Shown piece after piece: positions 1 through 8,200 of a DNA stretch of 64,000 bases. Origin of the DNA: Pseudomonas yamanorum (GTDB taxonomy: Bacteria > Pseudomonadota > Gammaproteobacteria > Pseudomonadales > Pseudomonadaceae); the NCBI RefSeq assembly GCF_013386765.1, contig NZ_JACARE010000015.1, positions 1 through 64,000 of the forward strand. The letters are read 5' to 3'. The translations under genes were made by a program, and so were the position numbers. Below the pieces are notes generated by a model that was given only the letters and a program-made list of their open reading frames with translations, had not been told where the DNA came from and ran no database searches. Within the stretch, counting starts at the first letter, position 1. Every line of letters starts with the position of its first letter.

Positions 1-849
1 CAGTCAATTTCGCAGTTGATTGTGCATTGCGAAAGCGAATGGCACCGGCCACAACGTTGGGACATTTTGGATGAGATCTTGGGCCACAGTGGTTCGACTC
101 CGCATTTGAATTGGTTGGCGGAGAAAGAGCGGATCCAGGCGTTGAGTTGGTGGGGGGAGGTGGCTGAGAAAGTGGGGTTGCCTCCTTACGGGAAGGTGTA
201 TCACTTTCATCCGGTGGGGATAGTAGGGCATTTTTATGTATTTCGGCGGGAGAACTATCTGGCCGTGAGGCAAGGCCAAGTTACCTTTGATGCAGAGGGG
301 AATGATATTTTGAATAGTCCTTATTTTAGCCGAAGTTTACATTGGCCGGGAGGGGCCTCTGGTGTGACGTTAGGACGTGGTTATGATATGCGTCACAGGA
401 CGAGTAGTGCGGTCTATGATGACTTGATTGCAGCAGGTGTTGAGTCAAACTCAGCGGAGAACTTTTCTCGTGGGGCTGGGCTGTCTGGTCAGGTCGCTCG
501 TGATTTTGTATATACAAATAAATTGGGTTTTGGAGTTATTTCACTGGAGGCGCAACGCGTCTTATTTGAAGAGGTGATCTACCCGCGATATGAAGTGGCA
601 GCTCAAAAAAGGTATAGCTCCGCTATGGCGTCAAACTCTGTGCCATGGGAACAGCTTGATGGGCTTGTTAGAGATGTCGCTGTCGACCTGACCTATCAGC
701 AAGGCAGTCTCTGGGATAGGCAGTTACCATATGTCTTTGCAAACAATCGCGGTGTGTTGGCGCAATATATACGAAATACGCCGGAATTAGCGCAATATGA
801 GAATGGTAGGAATAGAGCGCGGTATTTAATGAGTGGGGGGTTGAATTGA
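1..849 (+). CDS. Lysozyme-fold (pesticin-like) effector, C-terminal part
   Basis: The reading frame is open at base 1 and no convincing start lies inside, so this is the C-terminal part of a larger protein; a TTG at 16 is probably internal. The first ~75 residues contain an SEW motif, a WW pair and an HFHP motif. I recall this kind of linker from type VI secretion and phage-derived peptidoglycan hydrolases. The second half carries GVTLGRGYDM, which resembles the Thr/Asp active-site stretch of pesticin/T4-lysozyme-type muramidases (GVTxGxGxD). The likely role is hydrolysis of peptidoglycan glycan strands in the periplasm of a rival cell. The next gene overlaps by 4 nt and encodes an exported protein, as expected for an effector/immunity pair. 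Base composition is AT-richer than the rest of the window, which suggests transfer. The delivery route cannot be seen here. Confidence 0.6.
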   Translation, partial: QSISQLIVHCESEWHRPQRWDILDEILGHSGSTPHLNWLAEKERIQALSWWGEVAEKVGLPPYGKVYHFHPVGIVGHFYVFRRENYLAVRQGQVTFDAEGNDILNSPYFSRSLHWPGGASGVTLGRGYDMRHRTSSAVYDDLIAAGVESNSAENFSRGAGLSGQVARDFVYTNKLGFGVISLEAQRVLFEEVIYPRYEVAAQKRYSSAMASNSVPWEQLDGLVRDVAVDLTYQQGSLWDRQLPYVFANNRGVLAQYIRNTPELAQYENGRNRARYLMSGGLN

Positions 850-1313
850 AGCTGCTTAAAAGTTGTGCTCTGCCAATAGTTACTTTTTTTTTAATGTTGG
901 AGGTTCACGGGGCGACTCTGGAGGTAGTGGGGAGGGACAAGTCGTCAAAGTACTTATGGGGCGGGCATTACTCAAGAGACAGTGATTTGTGCACTGATCC
1001 TGGTAGTGGGGCTTCTTGTTCTGAAAAGTTTCGTGACGTTCTGGATATACAGCCCAATGGTCAGCGCTATCTTGTAAGTTTGAATAGTACGCAGGCGGCA
1101 CAGCATGTGTGTTCTTTTACATTTCAGATGAATTATGTGAGTGAGGCGCTTGTGTATAAAACAGAGTTTGGAGACGTTGTGATAAGAAAGAATGACAGTT
1201 CGCTCAAGATTTACTCAAGTGGAATTGATCCGACAGCATTGGGATTAGCGGTATGTGGAGCGCACGCTGATATCGATGGCCTGGAGTTTTCTTTGGATAG
1301 CAGAATGGACTGA
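846..1313 (+). CDS. Exported protein, probable immunity protein of the upstream effector
   Basis: A 155-residue protein starts at a TTG that overlaps the stop region of the preceding gene, so the two are probably translationally coupled. The N-terminus has a Lys, then a hydrophobic stretch (residues ~7-22) ending HGA, a typical Sec signal peptide. The mature part has several cysteines, which would allow periplasmic disulfides. I recognise no family. Periplasmic placement and coupling to a lysozyme-like effector make an immunity protein (a muramidase inhibitor) the best inference. It shares the low GC and relaxed codon use of its partner. Confidence 0.55.
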   Translation: MKLLKSCALPIVTFFLMLEVHGATLEVVGRDKSSKYLWGGHYSRDSDLCTDPGSGASCSEKFRDVLDIQPNGQRYLVSLNSTQAAQHVCSFTFQMNYVSEALVYKTEFGDVVIRKNDSSLKIYSSGIDPTALGLAVCGAHADIDGLEFSLDSRMD

Positions 1314-1620
1314 TAAAATCACCAAAAAATCGGACACTCTCCTTGCTCACCACCTCGAACCCTCGCTATACCGGCGCTGTAATCCCTGAGCATCTTTCGA
1401 CCAGCAGCATCATCAGTATCGCTGATGCGTCGGGGGAGGGTTATCAAGAGCCACCAGCCTATTTTGACTACCTCCCCAACGATGCTTTTTCCCCAGACTG
1501 TGCTAAAAAGGCTGCCATGGCGTATCAGCCCTTGAATTCCAAGGCTTCTGGCGCTCATCCTGTGCAACATCAGGCAGTACACACCGAAAACCTATTCGCT
1601 GTGGCGATGGTAGAGCAGAT
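1314..1620. other. Gene-free stretch upstream of pilG
   Basis: About 300 nt separate the AT-rich effector pair from pilG. Short open frames exist on both strands (up to 100 codons), but none has a good ribosome-binding site or a recognisable product. The stretch marks the junction between accessory DNA and the conserved pil-chp locus and should hold the pilG promoter. I could not pick out a convincing -35/-10 pair. Confidence 0.4.
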
Positions 1621-2028
1621 ATGGAACAGCATTCCAACGCCTTGAAAGTGATGGTGATCGACGATTCGAAAACGATTCGCCGCACGGCCGAAACACTGTT
1701 GAAGAACGTAGGGTGCGATGTCATCACGGCCATCGACGGTTTCGATGCCCTGGCCAAGATTGTTGACCATCACCCGCACATTATCTTTGTCGACATCATG
1801 ATGCCGCGCCTGGATGGCTATCAGACCTGCGCGCTGGTGAAGAACAACCCGGCGTTCAAGTCGACCCCGGTGATCATGCTGTCGTCCAAGGATGGTCTGT
1901 TCGACAAGGCCAAGGGGCGTATCGTCGGTTCTGATCAGTTTTTGACCAAGCCTTTCAGCAAGGAAGAACTGCTGAGCGCGATCAAGGCCTATGTGCCGGG
2001 CTTCGCTGCAGTAGAACAAGCACACTGA
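1621..2028 (+). CDS. pilG: Twitching motility response regulator PilG
   Basis: A 135-residue single-domain CheY-like receiver. The acidic pocket (IDDS), the phospho-acceptor D58 in FVDIMMPRLDG and the switch lysine K110 in FLTKP are all present, so it should be phosphorylated. In P. aeruginosa, PilG is the output regulator of the Pil-Chp array: it receives phosphate from ChpA and promotes type IV pilus extension and cAMP signalling. It is the first gene of a tight pilG-pilH-pilI-pilJ run. The N-terminal extension of about 10 residues before the receiver is normal for PilG. Confidence 0.93.
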   Translation: MEQHSNALKVMVIDDSKTIRRTAETLLKNVGCDVITAIDGFDALAKIVDHHPHIIFVDIMMPRLDGYQTCALVKNNPAFKSTPVIMLSSKDGLFDKAKGRIVGSDQFLTKPFSKEELLSAIKAYVPGFAAVEQAH

Positions 2029-2075
2029 CGGGGGCCCCACGAGGGCTTGCGTCTACTAAAGAAGTGGGGAAAACC

Positions 2076-2441
2076 ATGGCACGTGTTCTGATCGTCGACG
2101 ATTCGCCGACTGAAATGTACAAACTGACCGAAATGCTCGAAAAGCACGGTCACGAAGTCCTCAAGGCCCAGAACGGCGGCGATGGCGTCGCGCTGGCCCG
2201 CCAGGAAAAGCCCGACGCGGTCCTGATGGACATCGTCATGCCCGGGCTCAATGGTTTTCAGGCTACCCGCCAGTTGACCAAGGACCCTGAAACCGGGCAC
2301 ATCCCGGTGATCATCATCACCACCAAGGATCAGGAAACCGACAAGATCTGGGGCGAACGCCAGGGCGCCAAGGATTACCTGACCAAGCCGGTAGATGAAG
2401 AGACGCTGATCGCCACCCTGAACAAGGTGCTGGCCGGCTGA
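2076..2441 (+). CDS. pilH: Twitching motility response regulator PilH
   Basis: A 121-residue CheY-like receiver with phospho-acceptor D52 (LMDIVMPGLNG) and K104 (YLTKP). PilH is the second receiver of the Pil-Chp system, linked to pilus retraction or to acting as a phosphate sink for PilG. I chose ATG 2076 (MARVLIVDDS) because a purine-rich GTGGGGAAAA precedes it. The GTG at 2064 would add only four residues outside the fold and would swallow this ribosome-binding site. It lies 47 nt after pilG. Confidence 0.93.
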   Translation: MARVLIVDDSPTEMYKLTEMLEKHGHEVLKAQNGGDGVALARQEKPDAVLMDIVMPGLNGFQATRQLTKDPETGHIPVIIITTKDQETDKIWGERQGAKDYLTKPVDEETLIATLNKVLAG

Positions 2442-2453
2442 CGGCACGTTCCC

Positions 2454-2978
2454 ATGACCGAGTCGCAAACCGCCTTCGAGCTGCTGCTGGACATCGACCG
2501 CCGCTGCCGCTTGCTGGCCGCCGACCTGCCGTCCCAGGAAACCCGGCTGCACAGCTGGAGCGGTATCGGCTTTCGCTTGGGCGAGCAGTGGTACGTGGCG
2601 CCCATGGGTGAAGTCGCCGAAGTGCTGCACGAACCACGCTGCACCGTGATGCCCGGGGTCAAGCCGTGGGTCAAGGGCGTGGCCAACCTGCGCGGGCGCT
2701 TGTTGCCGGTGATGGACCTGGGCGCTTTCCTCGGCCTTGAGCGGTCGGTGGCGCGCAAACAACGGCGGGTGCTGGTGGTGGAATATCAGGACGTGTTTGT
2801 CGGCCTGTTGGTGGACGAGGTGGTGGGCATGCAGCATTTCGCACAAGACGCACTGCACACGAGCACCGTGGCCGGCGCGCCGTTTATCCAGGGCCAGTTT
2901 GACGGCGACCAGCTGTGGCAGGTCTTCAGCCCCTTCGCCCTGGCCCAGGCTCCAGGCTTCATGGATGTAGCCGCATGA
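2454..2978 (+). CDS. pilI: CheW-like coupling protein PilI
   Basis: A 174-residue CheW-domain protein. The central part ([15 protein letters not shown], then [15 protein letters not shown]) is the standard CheW core that bridges receptor and kinase. PilI should couple the receptor PilJ to the kinase ChpA at the cell pole. It follows pilH by 12 nt, and its stop overlaps the pilJ start in an ATGA arrangement, so the two are translationally coupled. Confidence 0.92.
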   Translation: MTESQTAFELLLDIDRRCRLLAADLPSQETRLHSWSGIGFRLGEQWYVAPMGEVAEVLHEPRCTVMPGVKPWVKGVANLRGRLLPVMDLGAFLGLERSVARKQRRVLVVEYQDVFVGLLVDEVVGMQHFAQDALHTSTVAGAPFIQGQFDGDQLWQVFSPFALAQAPGFMDVAA

Positions 2979-5026
2979 GTACCGTTACCCCGGTCAAACC
3001 TCAGGAGGCGTCCCGCAGCCGCTCGCAGATCATCGTGCTGTTTATCGCGCTGATCGTGTTCATCATGCTGCTGTTCGCCAACTTCGCGTACCTCAACACC
3101 CAGTCCACCTACGACAAACAGTACATCGGCCACGCCGGTGAGCTGCGGGTGCTGTCCCAGCGCATCGCCAAGAACGCCACCGAGGCCGCCGCCGGCAAGG
3201 CCGCTGCGTTCAAGCTGCTGGGGGATGCGCGCAACGATTTTGCCCAGCGCTGGGGTTACCTGAAAAAAGGCGACCCGGCCACCGGCCTGCCCGCCGCACC
3301 CACCGCCGTGCGTGCAGAAATGCGTGCGGTGCAGACCGACTGGGAAGCCCTGCTGAAAAACGCCGATGCGATTCTGGCCAGCGAGCAAACGGTGCTGTCG
3401 CTGCATCAAGTGGCTGCGACCCTGGCGGAAACCGTTCCGCAGCTGCAGATGGAATCGGAAAAGGTCGTCGATATCCTCCTGCAACGCGGCGCACCGGCCA
3501 GCCAGGTGGCGTTGGCCCAGCGCCAATCGTTGCTGGCTGAACGTATCCTGGGGGCGGTGAACACCGTGCTGGCGGGCGACGAGACCGCCGTGCAGGCCGC
3601 CGATGCCTTTGGCCGCGATGCCAACCGTTTCGGCGTGGTGCTCAGCGGCATGCTCAACGGCAATCCCGGGCTGCGCATCAGCCAGGTTGAAGACCACGAC
3701 GCCCGCGCCCGTTTGGCGGAAATTTCCGAGCTGTTCGAATTCGTTTCGGGTTCGGTGGATGAAATCCTCGAAACCTCGCCGCAGCTGTTCCAGGTGCGGG
3801 CTTCGGCGAGCAATATCTTCAACCTGTCGCAAACCCTGCTGGACGAAGCCTCGCACCTGGCCACCGGTTTTGAAAACCTGGCAGACGGGCGCACCTTCGA
3901 CACCATCGGCGGCTACGTGCTGGGCTTGCTGGCGCTGGCCTCGATCATCCTGATCGGCCTGGTGATGGTCCGCGAAACCAACCGCCAGTTGCGGGAAACC
4001 GCCGAGAAGAACGAGCGCAACCAGAACGCGATCATGCGCCTGCTGGACGAAATCGAAGACCTGGCCGACGGCGACCTGACCGTCACCGCCTCGGTCACCG
4101 AAGACTTTACCGGCACCATCGCCGACTCCATCAACTATTCCGTGGACCAACTGCGCGACCTGGTGGCCACCATCAACCTCACCGCCGGCCAGGTGGCGGG
4201 CGCGGTGCAGGACACCCAGGCCACCGCCATGCACCTGGCCCAAGCGTCGGAGCATCAGGCACAGCAGATTGCCGAAGCCTCCACGGCGATCAACCAGATG
4301 GCCCAGTCCATCGACCAGGTCTCGGCCAACGCTGCCGAATCTTCGGCCGTGGCCGAGCGCTCGGTGGAGATCGCCAACAAGGGCAACGAGGTGGTGCACA
4401 ACACCATTCACGGCATGGACAACATCCGCGAACAGATCCAGGACACCGCCAAGCGCATCAAGCGCCTGGGGGAATCGTCCCAGGAGATTGGCGACATCGT
4501 CAGCCTGATCGACGACATCGCCGAGCAGACCAACATCCTCGCCCTCAACGCTGCGATCCAGGCGAGCATGGCCGGTGATGCCGGGCGTGGTTTTGCGGTG
4601 GTGGCCGATGAGGTGCAGCGGTTGGCCGAGCGCTCTTCGGCAGCGACCCGGCAGATCGAGACCCTGGTGCGAGCGATCCAGACCGACACCAACGAAGCCG
4701 TGATTTCCATGGAACAGACCACCACCGAAGTGGTGCGCGGTGCGCGGCTGGCCCAGGACGCCGGGGTGGCGCTGGAAGAGATCGAAGGCGTGTCGAAAAC
4801 CCTGGCGGCGCTGATCCAGAGCATTTCCAACGCGGCACAGCAACAGACGTCGTCGGCGGGGCAGATTTCCCTGACGATGAACGTGATTCAGCAGATCACC
4901 ACCCAGACTTCGTCAGGCTCCACAGCCACGGCCGAGAGCATCGGCAACCTGGCGAAAATGGCCAGTCAGTTGCGGCGTTCGGTGTCGGGGTTCACCTTGC
5001 CGGCGGCGAAGCAGGTGGATGAGTGA
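2975..5026 (+). CDS. pilJ: Pilus chemoreceptor PilJ (methyl-accepting type)
   Basis: A 683-residue receptor. An N-terminal membrane helix (residues ~17-40), a periplasmic region of ~270 residues with two PilJ-type four-helix modules and a second membrane helix (~313-332) are followed by HAMP and a long cytoplasmic signalling coiled coil. The hairpin tip ([14 protein letters not shown]) is at ~515-530. The start is ATG 2975, overlapping pilI; an upstream ATG at 2915 lies inside pilI and would put 20 non-native residues before the membrane anchor. No pentapeptide for tethering a methyltransferase is visible at the C-terminus. This matches the absence of adaptation enzymes in the locus. Confidence 0.93.
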   Translation: MSTVTPVKPQEASRSRSQIIVLFIALIVFIMLLFANFAYLNTQSTYDKQYIGHAGELRVLSQRIAKNATEAAAGKAAAFKLLGDARNDFAQRWGYLKKGDPATGLPAAPTAVRAEMRAVQTDWEALLKNADAILASEQTVLSLHQVAATLAETVPQLQMESEKVVDILLQRGAPASQVALAQRQSLLAERILGAVNTVLAGDETAVQAADAFGRDANRFGVVLSGMLNGNPGLRISQVEDHDARARLAEISELFEFVSGSVDEILETSPQLFQVRASASNIFNLSQTLLDEASHLATGFENLADGRTFDTIGGYVLGLLALASIILIGLVMVRETNRQLRETAEKNERNQNAIMRLLDEIEDLADGDLTVTASVTEDFTGTIADSINYSVDQLRDLVATINLTAGQVAGAVQDTQATAMHLAQASEHQAQQIAEASTAINQMAQSIDQVSANAAESSAVAERSVEIANKGNEVVHNTIHGMDNIREQIQDTAKRIKRLGESSQEIGDIVSLIDDIAEQTNILALNAAIQASMAGDAGRGFAVVADEVQRLAERSSAATRQIETLVRAIQTDTNEAVISMEQTTTEVVRGARLAQDAGVALEEIEGVSKTLAALIQSISNAAQQQTSSAGQISLTMNVIQQITTQTSSGSTATAESIGNLAKMASQLRRSVSGFTLPAAKQVDE

Positions 5027-5056
5027 AATACTATCTGCCAAGCACCACCGAACCCC

Positions 5057-5145
5057 TGTGGGAGCTGGCTTGCCTGCGATAGCGGTGTGTCAGTGCCGAA
5101 GATGCAAACTGATGCACCGCCATCGCAGGCAAGCCAGCTCCCACA
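5057..5145. repeat. REPIN (paired inverted REP) between pilJ and chpA
   Basis: TGTGGGAGCTGGCTTGCC and its inverted copy bracket a ~40-nt spacer. It sits where pilK lies in P. aeruginosa. Confidence 0.9.
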
Positions 5146-5211
5146 TTCGATTTCCATTGTGCTTGGAATCGTCATTCACAAAGCGACAAATGAATTCAGG
5201 CGGGAGCAGTT

Positions 5212-8200
5212 ATGGTTGATCGGCACGACTACGTGGCCCTCGAATGGGTCAAGGGCGAGATTGCCGAAACCCTGAAACAGGCCCGTTCGGCGCTGGACGC
5301 CTATGTGGAAGACGGCACCCGCGAGGCCATCGGCCAGTGCCTGGAATGCATTCATCAAGTCCACGGCAGCCTGCTGATGGTCGAGTTCTACGGCGCGGCC
5401 CTGTTCGCTGAAGAAATGGAACAACTGGCCCTCGCCCTGCAAGGCGCGCGCGTCAGCCAACACGATGAAGGCATTCGCCTGCTGCAACAGGGCCTCGGCC
5501 AACTGCCGCTGTACCTCGACCGTGTGCACAGCGCCCGACGCGATTTGCCCTTGGTGGTGCTGCCGCTGCTCAACGACCTGCGCAGCGTGCGCGGCGAAAG
5601 CCTGCTCTCCGAGACCAGCCTGTTCAGCCCGCAACTGCTGGTGATCCCGCCGCTGCCCGAAGAGGCACTGGCCCAGCGCACGCCGCAGGATTTCCCCGGG
5701 CTGCTGCGCCAATGGCGGCAGATGCTGCAACAGGCGTTGGTCGGTTTGCTGCGCGAAGACCACGGCCCCAGCAACCTGGAAGACATGGCGCGGGTGTTCG
5801 CCCGCCTCGAAGCCCTGTGCCATGGTGCGCCGCTGTTACCGTTGTGGCAGGTGACCTCGGCGCTGGTGGAAGGCATGCTGATCGGCGTGGTCGCCAACAG
5901 CCCGGCGTTGCGCAGCTTGCTCAAGGCCAGCGACAAGGAACTCAAGCGCCTGCTGCACCAGGGCATCAGTGGGATCAACACCCCGGCCCCGGACGAGTTG
6001 CTCAAGAGCCTGTTGTTCTACGTCGCCAAAGTCACCCGACCGACCCCACGGATGCAAAGTTTGAAAGAACGTTATGGCCTCGATGAAGCCCTGCCCGACA
6101 GCGCCGTAGTGGACGCCGAACGCGCCCGCCTGGCCGGCCCGGACCGCGACGCCATGGGCTCGGTGCTGGGCGCGTTGTGCGAGGAACTGGTGCGGGTCAA
6201 GGAACGCCTGGACCTGTTCGTGCGCAGCGACCGTCAACACGCCTCAGACCTTGAGGCCTTGCTGGCGCCGTTGCGCCAGATCGCCGACACCCTGGCGGTA
6301 TTGGGTTTTGGCCAGCCGCGCAAAGTGATCATCGACCAATTGGCGGTGGTGCTCGGCCTGGCCCAGGGGCAGCGCGAGCCCAACGACGCGGTGCTGATGG
6401 ACGTCGCCGGTGCGTTGCTCTACGTCGAGGCCACGCTGGCCGGGATGGTCGGCACGGTCGAGCCGGAACGCCGCGAAGAAAGCCGCCTGCCCACCACCGA
6501 CCTGACGCAGATCCACCACCTGGTGATCCGTGAATCCTGTCAGTGCCTGACCCAGGCCAAAGAGCTGGTGATCGACTGCATCGAGGCCCACTGGGACCGC
6601 CAGCGCCTGGAGTCGCTGCCCGAGTTGCTGACCCAGGTGCGCGGCGCCCTGGCGATGATTCCGCTGCCCCGTGCGGCGAGCCTGATGCGCGGCTGCAATG
6701 ACTACGTCAACGAGCAACTGATGGTCGGCGAGGCCGCGCCTTCCGAGGCGCAGCTTGAGCATTTTGCCGATGTGCTCACCAGCCTCGAATACTACCTGGA
6801 GCGGATGCTCCAGGACCACGACGCCCCGGGCGAGCGTGTGCTGGAAGTCGCCGCCGAAGGCCTCGCAGCGCTGGGCTATCTGCCGGCCGAAAAACCCTGG
6901 CGCCAGGCACTGCTTGCCCAGGACGACTCGCCTTCGGAGCAAACCCCGTTTCTCGCGGACGCGCTGGCCAGCCCTACCTCACGCCTCAACCCTCCGGCCC
7001 TGCAACGCCCTGGCAGCTTGCTGCCACCGCCTGCTGACGAAGAGGGCATCGACGACGAACTGCGTGAAGTCTTCCTCGAAGAAACCGCCGAAGTCCTCGA
7101 CGTGCTGCACCGCTACGTGCCCGCAGGCACCGCTAGCCTGGAAGACAAGGCCACCCTGAGCGAAATGCGCCGCGCCTTCCACACCTTGAAAGGCAGTGGC
7201 CGCATGGTCCGCGCTTTGGTGTTGGCGGAGCTGGCCTGGGCCGTGGAAAACCTGCTCAACCGTGTGCTGGAGCGCAGCGTCGCACCGGGCCCGGAGGTGC
7301 AAGCAGTGCTGGATGACGTGCTGGAACTACTGCCGGAGCTGATCACCGATTTCGCCGCCGATGCCCAGCGCCAGCGCGATGACGTAGACGAGTTGGCCGC
7401 CCGGGCTCACGCCTTGGCCAGTGGTGTAGAACCGTCGGCCACGGCCCTCGACCCTCAGTTGCTGGAGATCTTCCGCAACGAAGCCCAGAGCCACCTCGAC
7501 AGCCTCAACCATTTCCTGCAGCAGGCCGCCGAGCACCTGCCGCTGCAAGTCAGCGATGAACTGCAACGCGCGCTGCACACCCTCAAGGGCAGCGCCTACA
7601 TGGCCGGCGTGTTGCCCATCGCCGAGCTGGTGCGGCCGCTGGACCACCTGACCCGCGAATACAAGGCCCACCGCCTGCCGCTGGACCTGGATGAAATCGA
7701 ATTGCTGCTGGAGGCCGAGGCACTGTTCCAGCGCGGCGTGCGCCAGCTGGACAGCGATCCCCACGCGCCCATCAATGGCGCGGCCGGGTTGATCGAACGC
7801 ACGCAAACCTTGCTGAACAGCCAGCTTGAAGCCCTGCTGAATGCACCCAACACTGGCCTGCGCATCAAGCGCGACCCGCAGTTGATCGCCAACTTCCTGG
7901 CCCAGGGCATGGACATCCTGCTGGATGCCGAAAGCCTGCTGCGCCGCTGGCAACAGCACCCCGGTGAGCGCCAGGAACTGAGTGCGCTGCTGGACGAACT
8001 GACCACCCTCGGCGAAGGCGCGCACCTGGCCGACCTGCACCCGATGGATGAACTGTGCGAAGCCTTGCTCGACCTCTACGGCGCGGTGGAAGAAAGCAGC
8101 CTGGCGGTCAGCGAGCGCTTCTTCCACGAGGCCGAACAGGCCCACGAAGCCTTGATCAACATGCTCGACCAACTGGCCGCCGGCCAGGAAATCAGCGCCG

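Noticed and set aside
1319..1645. Short open frames (87 and 100 codons) upstream of pilG
   Set aside because: No ribosome-binding site or known product; they overlap each other on opposite strands and one runs into pilG.
2786..4843. A 685-codon open frame antisense to pilJ
   Set aside because: It is a codon-bias shadow: His/Gly/Gln-rich, no domain, no ribosome-binding site, fully inside pilJ and pilI.
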